DNA of 52,013 nucleotides from an uncultured Eubacteriales bacterium (lineage in GTDB: Bacteria > Bacillota > Clostridia > Lachnospirales > Lachnospiraceae), in the NCBI GenBank assembly GCA_949292795.1, contig CASFBR010000089.1, positions 1 to 52,013 on the forward strand. Reading direction: 5' to 3'. Position 1 is the stretch's first letter. The number at the start of each line of letters is the position of its first letter. Shown here one piece after another: positions 15,345 to 24,572 of this stretch. The position numbers and the translations under genes were made by a program. Below the pieces are notes generated by a model. It made no database searches and was not told the DNA's origin. It saw only the letters and a list, made by a program, of their open reading frames with translations.

Positions 15345-16793
15345 ATGAAGATACGTTTTATTGAGCCGGGCAACCGGCCATATAGACCTACGCCGCTGAA
15401 TGCTTTTGTGTACGATCGTTATATCCGTACACCATCCGTGGGGCTGAACACTCTGGCTACTATTGTAAAAGGTGTAGTGGATGATACATATATGTACAGC
15501 GAATCCATTTCAAAAATTCTGTGGGATGATGTAGTTGACGCAGATATTGTATTTATCAGTATTTTTACATTTGCAGCTCCCAGAGGCTACAAAATAGCCC
15601 AGTATCTAAAGCAACGCAGCAAAGCGGTCGTCGTTATGGGCGGTCTTCATGCGTCCATGAACTATAAAGAGGCTGTACATTATTGCGACTATGTACTTCT
15701 TGGCGAAGGTGATGAATCTATTCTGACCTTTATTGATGCGTTTAAGTATCATAAGCCTATGGATTTTCCTGGCCTGGCCTATATGAAAGACGGGCGGCCG
15801 TTTAGTACCGGTTATCCGGCACCGCCGGAAAATATCGACGTAATCGCGGACAGGAATCTCGTGTATCGGTATAAAAAAATGGCCGGACATAATACGATAT
15901 GGCCTCAGGTTCATGCATCCAGGGGCTGTCCCTATAACTGTGATTATTGTGCGTTAGTGAGGCACTTCGGGAGGAGGGTGCGTACCCGCACACCGGATAA
16001 TGTGGTAGAGGACATTCGCCGTTCCATTGAGTTTTTTGAGCAGGGCCATTTTCGTCTGTTAAAAGATCTGTGGATTACAGATGATAATTTTTTCGCTGAC
16101 CGTCAATGGGCGATGAAGGTACTTCAAAAAATCATTGACAGCGGGATTCATTATCGTTTTAATGTTCAGGCGCGTTATGAGGTGGGATTTGATGATGAAA
16201 TGCTTGATTTGCTGAAAGCGGCGGGATTTTTTGAACTGGATATGGGTATTGAGTTTATTGATGATGTGTCATTTCAAACCTATCATAAGAAAAGTACAAG
16301 GGATGAAATCATCCGCTCCATAAAAAATATACGCCGGCACGGTCTGAGCGTGCGCGGCCTGTTTATTCTGGGCTCCGATGAGCACAGACCCGGAGTGGGA
16401 AATGCTCTGGCAGATTTTGTTATCGAAAACAAAATTCAGGGTGTGCTGATTCAGTCTATGTATTTTGTGCCGGGAACGCCGGTCTATGAATCCCATAAAG
16501 ACAGGCTGATCCATAAAAACTGGGCAAAATATAACGGGCAGGTCGTTCACTATCCGAAGCATATGACGCCCCGGCAGCTGCAACTTGAGCATATCCGGGC
16601 CAGTAAACGAATTTACAGTATTCCGCGTCTGATAAAAGCGCTTCTGATGGAGGATTATATTCACAAGATTCTGTTCTTAGGCGAATTTTTCTGGCATATG
16701 AGTGTGCGGTCGGACTTAAAACGCGAACTGAAGCGTCTGCCGGGACATTTAAATCCAGGCAAAAAGAAAAGCAGCAAGCCTGTTCACAATTAA
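15345..16793 (+). CDS. B12-binding-type radical SAM protein
   Basis: A 482-residue cytoplasmic iron-sulfur enzyme. The N-terminal 150 residues form a cobalamin-binding-like Rossmann domain (VVVMGGLHASMNYKEA; YVLLGEGDESI), which lacks an obvious DxHxxG cobalamin ligand. The radical SAM core has the CxxxCxxC cluster site at Cys195, Cys199 and Cys202 in SRGCPYNCDYC. Further motifs are WITDDNFF, FELDMGIEF and LFILGSDEH. The start follows GGAGG at proper distance. The stop overlaps the convergent LysR gene by four bases. Members of this family carry out varied methylations and rearrangements; no substrate can be read from this context, as neither neighbour is a pathway gene. Confidence 0.88.
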   Translation: MKIRFIEPGNRPYRPTPLNAFVYDRYIRTPSVGLNTLATIVKGVVDDTYMYSESISKILWDDVVDADIVFISIFTFAAPRGYKIAQYLKQRSKAVVVMGGLHASMNYKEAVHYCDYVLLGEGDESILTFIDAFKYHKPMDFPGLAYMKDGRPFSTGYPAPPENIDVIADRNLVYRYKKMAGHNTIWPQVHASRGCPYNCDYCALVRHFGRRVRTRTPDNVVEDIRRSIEFFEQGHFRLLKDLWITDDNFFADRQWAMKVLQKIIDSGIHYRFNVQARYEVGFDDEMLDLLKAAGFFELDMGIEFIDDVSFQTYHKKSTRDEIIRSIKNIRRHGLSVRGLFILGSDEHRPGVGNALADFVIENKIQGVLIQSMYFVPGTPVYESHKDRLIHKNWAKYNGQVVHYPKHMTPRQLQLEHIRASKRIYSIPRLIKALLMEDYIHKILFLGEFFWHMSVRSDLKRELKRLPGHLNPGKKKSSKPVHN

Positions 16794-17689
16794 TGCGGCA
16801 TTGTTTCCCATCCCCGGATAAAGCTTTCCACGGCTGGTTCCACATAGCTTTGTCTGGGGGTGACAAAGCCGATTTTACGTTTATGGATGGGAAAGCCCAG
16901 GGGAATCTCTCTCAGGCGGCCGCTTGAGAGGTCCTCGCGGACAAATTCTTTGATAACGCAGCCAATGCCAAGACCGATCCTGGCAAATTCAATGAGCAGG
17001 TCCATTGTCGTAACGACCAGGAGATTTTTGGCAGTGATCTGATTTTTTTCCATATAATCATCGATATACTGCCGGGTCATATTATGTTTGTCTAAGAGCA
17101 TGACCGAGGCAACCTTGAAAATCTCGCTGACATCTTTATATTCTCTTAATTTCAGGTGATCGATATAGCTGTCTGTGGCTACGAAAATATCTTCGATTTC
17201 CCCAAGCTCATAAAAATGATATTTTTTCGGGTGGTCGGGCGTTCCGACCAGGCCGACATCAATCTGCTTCTGATCTAAAAGCTCCATTGTCTGATTGGAG
17301 GACTGGCACTGTATGGTGATGCGGATATTGGGACAGCGCTCCATAAAAATTTTCAGGTAGGGGAGCAGCATATATTTGCAGAGCGTTGTGCTGACTCCGA
17401 TACGGATGTGGGCGATGCCAAGCTCGCGGCGCTGGGCAAGCGTGCGTTCGCCCTGTTCGATGGCATTAAAGGCGGTGCGGACATGGTCATAAAGCAGGCG
17501 TCCGTCCTCTGTAAGCCGTACGCCCCGGGAGGTGCGGACAAAAAGCTGGGTTCCAAGCTGGCTTTCAAGCCGGCTGATGGATTTGCTCAACGATGGCTGT
17601 GAAATAAAAAGCTGGCGGGCTGCTTTGGAAATGTTGCCGGTATTAGCGGCCGTATAAAAAATTTTGTAGAGATTTAAATGATCTTCCAT
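16790..17689 (-). CDS. LysR-family regulator, divergent from the leu/ilv genes
   Basis: A 299-residue LysR-type regulator. The N-terminal winged helix (residues 1-60) reads [20 protein letters not shown] and [15 protein letters not shown]; the effector-binding domain follows ([31 protein letters not shown]). The start follows AGGAG. It lies 301 bp from leuC in divergent orientation, the usual layout for a LysR protein that controls the adjacent operon and itself. Control of leucine/branched-chain synthesis is therefore inferred. The effector is unknown; 2-isopropylmalate or acetolactate would be by analogy with LeuO/IlvY-type systems. Confidence 0.9.
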   Translation of the reverse strand: MEDHLNLYKIFYTAANTGNISKAARQLFISQPSLSKSISRLESQLGTQLFVRTSRGVRLTEDGRLLYDHVRTAFNAIEQGERTLAQRRELGIAHIRIGVSTTLCKYMLLPYLKIFMERCPNIRITIQCQSSNQTMELLDQKQIDVGLVGTPDHPKKYHFYELGEIEDIFVATDSYIDHLKLREYKDVSEIFKVASVMLLDKHNMTRQYIDDYMEKNQITAKNLLVVTTMDLLIEFARIGLGIGCVIKEFVREDLSSGRLREIPLGFPIHKRKIGFVTPRQSYVEPAVESFIRGWETMPH

Positions 17690-17776
17690 AATACACTGCT
17701 CCTATAATGTGCTGCGCAGAATAACACTGCTGTTTGACGGCTGCAAAACGAAAGAGACAATTTGGGTATATACACA

Positions 17777-17820
17777 GGTATTTTATGACAGGGTATTTTA
17801 TGACACGGTATTCCATATGG
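17777..17820. repeat. Iteron-like 15-bp repeats between LysR gene and leuC
   Basis: GGTATTTTATGACA occurs at 17777-17790 and 17792-17805, with a partial third copy GGTATTCCATATGG at 17807-17820. The period is 15 bp. They lie between the two divergent genes, 27 bp upstream of the leuC -35 box, a suitable place for regulator binding. Confidence 0.7.
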
Positions 17821-17846
17821 CTATAACAAATATTCTTAATATGTAT

Positions 17847-17875
17847 TTCAATTATATCAGGAAATGTGCTATGAT
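17847..17875 (+). promoter_or_regulatory. Promoter of the leu operon
   Basis: TTCAAT (17847-17852), 17-bp spacer, TGC-TATGAT (-10 at 17870-17875). The roughly 110-nt leader holds two hairpins: TCCGG-CTTTAA-CCGGA and a longer one pairing CCCG-GGCT with AGCC-CGGG. No T-box consensus is seen in it. Confidence 0.65.
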
Positions 17876-17990
17876 AGCAACAAGAAAATCAATGTCCGGC
17901 TTTAACCGGATGCTTAAATGTTATTTTTCATACCCGGGCTACACACGGACTGCGCAGCCTCGGGTTAATAGGATTCAGGAGGAATGTACG

Positions 17991-19292
17991 ATGGGAATGA
18001 CGATGAGTCAGAAGATTTTAGCCCATGCGGCAGGACTGGAGCGTGTTGCTGCCGGAGATTTGATCATGGCAAATCTTGATATGGTGCTTGCCAATGATAT
18101 TACCGGTCCGGTTTCTATAAAAGAGATGGACAAATTTACAAAAAAAGGCGTTTTTGATAAAAATAAGATCGCCCTTGTGCCGGATCATTTTTCACCGAAC
18201 AAAGATATACAGTCGGCTCAGAACTGTAAATGTATGCGTGAATTTGCCTGTTCCAACAAGATCACTCATTTTTATGAGGTCGGGCAGATGGGAATCGAAC
18301 ATGCCCTTTTACCGGAAAAAGGCATTGTCACGGCCGGAGATACAGTAATCGGCGCCGATTCTCACACATGCACCTACGGTGCGCTCGGTGCGTTTTCCAC
18401 AGGTGTGGGGAGCACGGATGCCGCTGTGGGTATGGCTTACGGAAAAGCCTGGTTTAAGGTGCCTTCTGCACTGAAGTTTGTCCTTACCGGCAAGCCGGCG
18501 CCGTGGATTTCCGGAAAGGATATTATTTTGCACATCATCGGCATGATCGGCGTGGACGGAGCACTGTATAAATCTATGGAATTTACAGGCGACGGTATTG
18601 CCTGGCTGTCCATGGACGACCGCTTTACCATTGCCAACATGGCCATTGAGGCTGGCGGCAAAAACGGTATTTTCCCGGTCGATGAAAAGACCATCGCGTA
18701 TATTGAAGCTCATATGAGCCCGGAGAAGAAGGATGCTTTTGAAAAGACCGGACAAAAGCCTTACAGGATTTTTGAGGCGGATGCCGATGCGGAATATGAC
18801 GAGACATATGTGATCGATCTGAGTACGTTAAAGCCGACCGTATCGTTCCCGCATCTTCCTGAAAATACCCACACAATCGATCAGGTCGGCGATATTAAGA
18901 TCGATCAGGTGGTGATTGGCTCCTGTACAAATGGGCGCCTGGAGGACCTTAAGATCGCAGCCGAGGTATTAAAGGGCCGCAAGGTGGCTGACGGGCTGCG
19001 TGTGATCATCATTCCGGCAACTCAGCAGGTCTATCTGGATGCCATGGAGGCGGGCTATATTAAAACCTTTATCGAAGCCGGCGCCATCGTAAGCACTCCG
19101 ACCTGCGGCCCATGTCTTGGCGGTTATATGGGAATTTTAGCAGAGCATGAGCGCTGTGTATCTACGACAAACCGCAATTTTGTCGGCCGTATGGGTCATG
19201 TGACAAGTGAGATTTATCTGGCAAGCCCGGCAGTTGCGGCAGCCAGTGCGGTTACCGGAAAGATTTCCGGCCCGGCAGAACTGGGATTATAG
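17991..19292 (+). CDS. leuC: 3-isopropylmalate dehydratase large subunit
   Basis: Isomerises 2-isopropylmalate to 3-isopropylmalate in leucine synthesis, with LeuD. At 433 residues it is the short homoaconitase-type form. The [4Fe-4S] ligands are Cys312 (GSCTNGR) and Cys372/Cys375 (TCGPC). Other motifs are [25 protein letters not shown] and [13 protein letters not shown] 17991 follows CAGGAGGA; in-frame codons upstream are leader. The next gene leuD starts 13 bp later. Confidence 0.96.
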   Translation: MGMTMSQKILAHAAGLERVAAGDLIMANLDMVLANDITGPVSIKEMDKFTKKGVFDKNKIALVPDHFSPNKDIQSAQNCKCMREFACSNKITHFYEVGQMGIEHALLPEKGIVTAGDTVIGADSHTCTYGALGAFSTGVGSTDAAVGMAYGKAWFKVPSALKFVLTGKPAPWISGKDIILHIIGMIGVDGALYKSMEFTGDGIAWLSMDDRFTIANMAIEAGGKNGIFPVDEKTIAYIEAHMSPEKKDAFEKTGQKPYRIFEADADAEYDETYVIDLSTLKPTVSFPHLPENTHTIDQVGDIKIDQVVIGSCTNGRLEDLKIAAEVLKGRKVADGLRVIIIPATQQVYLDAMEAGYIKTFIEAGAIVSTPTCGPCLGGYMGILAEHERCVSTTNRNFVGRMGHVTSEIYLASPAVAAASAVTGKISGPAELGL

Positions 19293-19305
19293 GAGGTAAC
19301 GAACA

Positions 19306-19794
19306 ATGAAAGCATGCGGACACGTTTTTAAATATGGCGATAATGTCGATACAGATGTGATCATTCCGGCCAGACATCTGGCCACCACCGATGCCGCAGG
19401 GCTGGCAAAGCACTGCATGGAGGACATTGACGCGGATTTTGTAAAGAAGGTTTCACCCGGCGATATTATTGTGGCGCGTAAAAATTTCGGCTGCGGTTCC
19501 TCAAGAGAGCATGCGCCCATGGCGATCAAGGCTTCAGGAATCAGCTGTGTCATTGCCGAGACATTTGCACGGATTTTCTACCGCAATGCCATTAATATCG
19601 GCCTTCCGATCATCGAGTGCAAGGAGGCCAGCGAAGGCATTGACGCGGGCGATGAGGTGGAAATCGATTTTGACAGCGGTATGATCTATAATAAAACAAA
19701 GGGTACAAGCTTTAAAGGTCAGGCTTTCCCGCCGTTTATGCAGGAGCTTATCCAGGCTGGCGGATTGATTAATTATATGAACCAGCAATCATAA
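19306..19794 (+). CDS. leuD: 3-isopropylmalate dehydratase small subunit
   Basis: The 162-residue swivelling-domain partner of LeuC. Motifs: [15 protein letters not shown] near the start, and [19 protein letters not shown] and [15 protein letters not shown] in the centre. AGGAGGT lies 13 to 7 bases before the ATG. It completes the heterodimer with the preceding gene. A terminator-like structure and a new promoter lie between it and leuB. Confidence 0.96.
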   Translation: MKACGHVFKYGDNVDTDVIIPARHLATTDAAGLAKHCMEDIDADFVKKVSPGDIIVARKNFGCGSSREHAPMAIKASGISCVIAETFARIFYRNAINIGLPIIECKEASEGIDAGDEVEIDFDSGMIYNKTKGTSFKGQAFPPFMQELIQAGGLINYMNQQS

Positions 19795-19836
19795 GAGATT
19801 TAAAGCGGCTGACACAAGAATTAAAAACGGGGCGAT

Positions 19837-19880
19837 CACCGGGGGATTTTTCCTCAGGCGGTGGCCCCGGCGGTGTTTTA
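19837..19880 (+). terminator. Possible terminator after leuD
   Basis: CACCGGGGG (19837-19845) can pair CCCC (19865-19868) and CGGTG (19871-19875), with TTTTA following. An alternative fold uses CACCG with an inner CGGTG. The stem is imperfect, so it may be partial termination. Confidence 0.45.
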
Positions 19881-19911
19881 TGGCTGTTTAATTGGTTAAA
19901 GTGATAAAGGC

Positions 19912-19940
19912 TTGAAAAAGCGCGCGAAATTTGCTATGAT
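19912..19940 (+). promoter_or_regulatory. Promoter of leuB
   Basis: TTGAAA (19912-19917), 17-bp spacer, TGC-TATGAT (-10 at 19935-19940), 48 bp before leuB. It allows leuB-ilvD-ilvB to be made apart from leuCD. Confidence 0.7.
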
Positions 19941-19987
19941 ATAGAGAAACGCATAGACATAACGACACGATAAGCGAGGTAAGTATT

Positions 19988-21070
19988 ATGGAATTTAAGA
20001 TTGCGGTGATCCGCGGCGACGGGATCGGCCCGGAGATCGTCGGCGAGGCGGTCAAGGTGCTGGATCGGGTTGCCGAAAAATATCATCACCATTTTGTATA
20101 TACAGATGTGCTTTTAGGGGGTGCGTCCATTGATGCCACAGGCGTTCCGCTGACCGATGAGGCAATCGATGCCTGCAAGGCCAGCGATGCAGTGCTCATG
20201 GGGTCCATCGGAGGAGATACGACCACATCTCCATGGTATAAGCTGGCACCGGAGCTGCGCCCGGAGGCCGGACTTTTGCGCATCCGAAAGGCACTGGGGC
20301 TTTTTGCCAATGTGCGTCCGGCATATTTATATAAAGAGCTTAAGGCGGCGTGCCCGCTTAAGGAAGAAATCGTCGGCGATGGTTTTGACCTGGTCATCAT
20401 GCGTGAGCTGACCGGCGGACTGTATTTTGGCGAGCGCCGGACCGTTGAGGAAAACGGCGTACTTAAAGCGTATGATTCTCTGACCTATGATGAAAATGAA
20501 ATCCGCCGCATTGCGGTTAAAGGCTTTGAGATGGCCATGAAACGCCGCAAAATCCTGACAAGTGTGGACAAGGCCAATGTCCTTGATTCATCCCGTCTGT
20601 GGCGCAAGGTCGTAGATGAGGTCGCTAAAGCTTATCCGGAGGTTTCCTATTCACATATGCTTGTCGATAACTGTGCGATGCAGCTTATTAAAAATCCCCG
20701 TCAGTTTGACGTTGTTCTGACAGAAAATATGTTCGGCGATATTTTGTCCGATGAGGCCAGCGAGATTACAGGCTCCATCGGTATGCTCTCATCGGCCAGC
20801 TTAAGCTGTACAAAGCTCGGCCTTTATGAGCCAAGTCACGGAAGCGCGCCGGATATTGCCGGGAAAAATATCGCCAACCCCATTGCGACGATTCTTTCGG
20901 CGGCGATGCTTTTGCGCTATTCTCTGGATTTGGATGAGGAAGCGGACGCTGTGGAAGCAGCTGTGCAAAAGGTGCTTGAGCAGGGAATGCGCACCGTGGA
21001 TATTATGTCTGAAGGAATGACATGCTTAAGCTGCAGCGATATGGGCAGCGCGATCGCAAAGGCGGTTTAG
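19988..21070 (+). CDS. leuB: 3-isopropylmalate dehydrogenase
   Basis: NAD-dependent oxidative decarboxylation of 3-isopropylmalate, the third leucine step. The 360-residue length is typical. Motifs: VIRGDGIGPEIV at the N-terminus, LLRIRKALGLFANVRP and RELTGGLYFGERR in the centre, DNCAMQLIKNP, and the adenine site EPSHGSAPDIAGKNIANP. It has its own promoter, and a GC hairpin separates it from ilvD 67 bp downstream. Confidence 0.97.
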   Translation: MEFKIAVIRGDGIGPEIVGEAVKVLDRVAEKYHHHFVYTDVLLGGASIDATGVPLTDEAIDACKASDAVLMGSIGGDTTTSPWYKLAPELRPEAGLLRIRKALGLFANVRPAYLYKELKAACPLKEEIVGDGFDLVIMRELTGGLYFGERRTVEENGVLKAYDSLTYDENEIRRIAVKGFEMAMKRRKILTSVDKANVLDSSRLWRKVVDEVAKAYPEVSYSHMLVDNCAMQLIKNPRQFDVVLTENMFGDILSDEASEITGSIGMLSSASLSCTKLGLYEPSHGSAPDIAGKNIANPIATILSAAMLLRYSLDLDEEADAVEAAVQKVLEQGMRTVDIMSEGMTCLSCSDMGSAIAKAV

Positions 21071-21079
21071 CACAATTTA

Positions 21080-21098
21080 TGCCGCGCAGCGCGCGGCA
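21080..21098 (+). other. GC-rich hairpin between leuB and ilvD
   Basis: TGCCGCGC-AGC-GCGCGGCA, an 8-bp perfect stem with a three-base loop and no T-run. A sister hairpin of very similar sequence lies at 24516-24537 before serC. Confidence 0.7.
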
Positions 21099-21137
21099 TC
21101 TCCGTAAAAAAGTATAAAGAAGGATGGTAAAAATATT

Positions 21138-22808
21138 ATGAAAAGTGATGCAGTAAAAACAGGTATGCAGCAGGCGCCTCACCGCTCTTTGTTCAATGCC
21201 CTGGGCATGACCAAGGAAGAGCTGGAAAGACCGCTGGTAGGCATTGTCAGCTCTTACAATGAGATCGTTCCGGGTCATATGAATCTGGATAAGATCGTAG
21301 AAGCAGTAAAGATGGGCGTAGCTATGGCCGGCGGAACACCGATCGTATTTCCGGCTATTGCCGTATGTGACGGTATTGCCATGGGACATGTCGGCATGAA
21401 ATATTCTCTTGTCACCCGCGATCTGATTGCGGATTCCACAGAGGCTATGGCCCTGGCACATCAGTTTGACGCACTGGTCATGGTTCCCAACTGCGATAAA
21501 AACGTTCCCGGTCTGTTAATGGCCGCTGCGCGTATTAACGTTCCCACAGTATTTGTATCCGGCGGCCCGATGCTTGCCGGTCATGTACATGGCAAGAAAC
21601 GCAGCCTTTCCAGTATGTTTGAGGCCGTAGGCTCCTATGCTGCCGGTACAATGACTGCTGAGGAGGTTGAGGAATTTGAAAATAAAGTATGCCCGACCTG
21701 TGGTTCCTGTTCCGGTATGTATACCGCGAATTCCATGAACTGTCTGACTGAAGTGCTCGGTATGGGCTTAAAAGGCAACGGTACGATTCCGGCTGTATAC
21801 TCCGAGCGCTTAAAGCTTGCAAAGCACGCCGGTATGGCCGTGATGGAAATGTACCGCAAAAATATCCGCCCGAGAGATATTATGACGAAGGATGCCATCT
21901 TAAACGCACTGACTGTGGATATGGCTCTTGGATGCTCCACAAACAGTATGCTTCATCTTCCGGCTATCGCCCATGAGATCGGCTGGGATTTTGATATTAC
22001 CTTTGCCAACGAGATCAGTGCCAAAACTCCGAATCTGTGTCATCTGGCTCCGGCAGGCCCGACCTACATGGAGGACCTTAATGAAGCCGGCGGTGTGTAT
22101 GCGGTCATGAATGAGCTGTCCAAGCTTAATCTTTTAAATCTGGACTGCATGACGGTTACCGGAAAGACTGTGGGCGAGAACATTAAAAACTGTATGAATC
22201 TGAATCCTGAAGTGATCCGTCCGGTAGAAAATCCGTACAGTGCTACCGGTGGCCTGGCGGTACTGACCGGAAACCTGGCACCGGACGGCAGCGTTGTCAA
22301 GCGTTCCGCTGTGGCTGAGGAGATGCTTGTCCATGAAGGCCCGGCCAGAGTTTTCGACTGTGAGGAGGATGCCATTGCCGCGATCAAGGGCGGAAAGATC
22401 GTTGCCGGAGATGTTGTGGTGATCCGCTATGAAGGCCCCAAAGGCGGCCCGGGCATGAGAGAAATGTTAAATCCGACCTCCGCGATTGCCGGTATGGGGC
22501 TCGGTTCCAGCGTGGCGCTTATCACAGACGGACGTTTCTCCGGTGCATCCCGCGGCGCATCCATCGGCCATATTTCACCGGAAGCCGCTGTGGGCGGCCC
22601 TATTGCGCTGATCGAAGAGGGCGATACGATTAAGATTAATATCCCTGAAAATTCCATCAATGTGGACCTCTCCGACGAGGAGCTTGCGGCACGCCGGGCA
22701 AAATGGCAGCCAAGAGAGCCGAAGGTAACGACCGGATACCTGGCAAGATATGCGGCCATGGTTACGAGCGGAAACCGCGGAGCTGTCCTGGAAATTAAAA
22801 AAGACTGA
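21138..22808 (+). CDS. ilvD: Dihydroxy-acid dehydratase
   Basis: Dehydrates 2,3-dihydroxy-isovalerate and 2,3-dihydroxy-3-methylvalerate to the 2-keto acids for valine and isoleucine. At 556 residues it is full length. Cluster cysteines are Cys119 ([10 protein letters not shown]) and Cys191 ([12 protein letters not shown]). The usual third position reads VPGHMNL rather than PCN, as in the oxygen-sensitive [4Fe-4S] enzymes of the E. coli type, which fits an anaerobe. The C-terminal domain has [12 protein letters not shown] and [10 protein letters not shown]. ilvB follows 14 bp later. Confidence 0.97.
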   Translation: MKSDAVKTGMQQAPHRSLFNALGMTKEELERPLVGIVSSYNEIVPGHMNLDKIVEAVKMGVAMAGGTPIVFPAIAVCDGIAMGHVGMKYSLVTRDLIADSTEAMALAHQFDALVMVPNCDKNVPGLLMAAARINVPTVFVSGGPMLAGHVHGKKRSLSSMFEAVGSYAAGTMTAEEVEEFENKVCPTCGSCSGMYTANSMNCLTEVLGMGLKGNGTIPAVYSERLKLAKHAGMAVMEMYRKNIRPRDIMTKDAILNALTVDMALGCSTNSMLHLPAIAHEIGWDFDITFANEISAKTPNLCHLAPAGPTYMEDLNEAGGVYAVMNELSKLNLLNLDCMTVTGKTVGENIKNCMNLNPEVIRPVENPYSATGGLAVLTGNLAPDGSVVKRSAVAEEMLVHEGPARVFDCEEDAIAAIKGGKIVAGDVVVIRYEGPKGGPGMREMLNPTSAIAGMGLGSSVALITDGRFSGASRGASIGHISPEAAVGGPIALIEEGDTIKINIPENSINVDLSDEELAARRAKWQPREPKVTTGYLARYAAMVTSGNRGAVLEIKKD

Positions 22809-22822
22809 AAGGCGGCAGAAGA

Positions 22823-24493
22823 ATGCAGTTAACTGGTGCACAGATCGTTATTGAATGTTTAAAGGAGCAGGGCGTGGATACGGTGTTTGGTTATCCCGGC
22901 GGCACCATTTTAAATGTTTATGACGAATTATATAAACATAGTGACGAAATCCGTCACATCCTGACATCCCATGAGCAGGGCGCGGCCCATGCGGCAGACG
23001 GCTATGCCAGAGCGACGGGCAGGGTTGGTGTCTGTATGGCTACAAGCGGCCCCGGCGCCACCAATCTCGTGACCGGAATTGCCACTGCTTATATGGACTC
23101 GATCCCGGTCGTTGCAATCACATGCAATGTTGGTGTGAGCCTTCTCGGAAAGGACAGCTTCCAGGAGGTCGATATAAAAGGCATCACGATGCCTATTACA
23201 AAACACAATTATATTGTTAAGGATGTTAATAAGCTGGCCGACACGATCCGGAGCGCATTTACGATTGCGCAGACCGGACGGCCCGGCCCGGTACATATTG
23301 ATATTCCAAAGGACATCACATCATTAAAGGCAGAGTATGAGTATAAAAAGCCCGAAGAAATCGTGCGTCTTGTCGATGAGATTCGGGAAGAGGACCTGGA
23401 TGAAGCTGTAAAGCTGATTTTCCACAGCAAGCGGCCGTTTGTTTTTGTCGGCGGCGGCGCGGTTTTATCGGATGCTTCTGAGGAACTCAAACGTTTTGTT
23501 GATAAAATCCAGGCACCCGTGGCCGATTCCCTTATGGGCAAAGGCGCTTTTGACGGCCGGGATAAAAATTATACTGGAATGCTCGGAATGCACGGCACAA
23601 AAACATCGAATCTCGGTGTGACGGAGTGCGACCTCCTTATTGTAATCGGCGCCCGCTTTTCCGACCGGGTAATGGGAAATGCATCCACCTTTGCAAAGAA
23701 TGCCAAAATTATCCATATTGATGTGGACGCGGCGGAGATCAACAAAAATATTCCGTGCGACTGCAGTATCATCGGCGATGCAAAGGTCGTTCTCAGACGT
23801 CTCAATGCCCGTATTGAGCGCCTGGAGCATACCGAATGGCTGAACCATATTTACAGCCTTAAGCGCACCTATCCGCTGACCTATCACAAAGAAGGCCTTA
23901 CAGGTCCGGGGGTTGTGGAAAAGATTTACGAGATGACCGGCGGCGATGCGATCATCACCACCGAAGTCGGACAGAATCAGATGTGGGCAGCGCAGTTTTT
24001 CAAATATGACCGGCCAAGAAAGCTCATCACCTCCGGCGGCCTTGGAACAATGGGCTTTGGCCTTGGCGCCAGCATCGGAGCGAAGCTTGGATGCCCGGAT
24101 AAGCTTGTCTTTAATATTGCAGGCGACGGCTGTTTTCGGATGAACATGAATGAGCTGGCGACTGCGTCCCGGTATAATATTCCGGTGATCGAAGTGATTC
24201 TTAATAATCATGTGCTCGGCATGGTGCGTCAGTGGCAGACATTGTTCTACGGCCAGCGCTATTCGAATACAATACTTAACGATAAAGTGGATTATGTGAA
24301 GGTAGCGGAAGCGCTTGGCGCTGTGGGAATCCGTGTGACAAAAAATGAAGAGCTTGAACCGGCCATCCGCACGGCAATGACTTCCAAAGTACCCGTTGTC
24401 ATTGAGTGTGTGATCGATTGTGATGATAAGGTATGGCCTATGGTTGCCCCCGGAGCTTCACTTTCAGAAGTATTTGCAGAGGAAGACCTGTAA
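22823..24493 (+). CDS. ilvB: Acetolactate synthase large subunit
   Basis: ThDP- and FAD-type enzyme joining pyruvate with pyruvate or 2-ketobutyrate, the first committed step to valine, leucine and isoleucine. It is 556 residues. The catalytic Glu51 lies in SHEQGAAHAADGYAR. The central domain has GGGAVLSDA. The ThDP-metal motif runs from GDGCFRMNMNE to ILNNHVLGMVRQW. No regulatory small subunit (ilvN/ilvH) follows; serC comes next. So the small subunit is either elsewhere or the enzyme acts without one. The biosynthetic reading is favoured over a catabolic AlsS because of the operon. Confidence 0.93.
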   Translation: MQLTGAQIVIECLKEQGVDTVFGYPGGTILNVYDELYKHSDEIRHILTSHEQGAAHAADGYARATGRVGVCMATSGPGATNLVTGIATAYMDSIPVVAITCNVGVSLLGKDSFQEVDIKGITMPITKHNYIVKDVNKLADTIRSAFTIAQTGRPGPVHIDIPKDITSLKAEYEYKKPEEIVRLVDEIREEDLDEAVKLIFHSKRPFVFVGGGAVLSDASEELKRFVDKIQAPVADSLMGKGAFDGRDKNYTGMLGMHGTKTSNLGVTECDLLIVIGARFSDRVMGNASTFAKNAKIIHIDVDAAEINKNIPCDCSIIGDAKVVLRRLNARIERLEHTEWLNHIYSLKRTYPLTYHKEGLTGPGVVEKIYEMTGGDAIITTEVGQNQMWAAQFFKYDRPRKLITSGGLGTMGFGLGASIGAKLGCPDKLVFNIAGDGCFRMNMNELATASRYNIPVIEVILNNHVLGMVRQWQTLFYGQRYSNTILNDKVDYVKVAEALGAVGIRVTKNEELEPAIRTAMTSKVPVVIECVIDCDDKVWPMVAPGASLSEVFAEEDL

Positions 24494-24515
24494 AACGGAA
24501 AATAACAATGATATT

Positions 24516-24537
24516 AAGCCGCGCAGCTGCGCGGCTT
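24516..24537 (+). other. GC-rich palindrome between ilvB and serC
   Basis: An 11-bp perfect stem, AAGCCGCGCAG against CTGCGCGGCTT, then AGCTATAAATTTTTTATAG, which holds a second small dyad (CTATAAA/TTTATAG). It may terminate ilvB transcription weakly. Confidence 0.65.
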
Positions 24538-24572
24538 AGCTATAAATTTTTTATAGAAGGGATGAGGAAATA

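Noticed and set aside
17876..17990. T-box riboswitch or leucine attenuator in the leu leader
   Set aside because: The leader is only about 110 nt and shows no T-box consensus, no run of Leu codons in a short ORF and no terminator next to leuC.
23465..24211. Long minus-strand frame (about 248 codons) opposite ilvB
   Set aside because: It is antisense to a conserved enzyme with all motifs intact and gives no recognisable protein.
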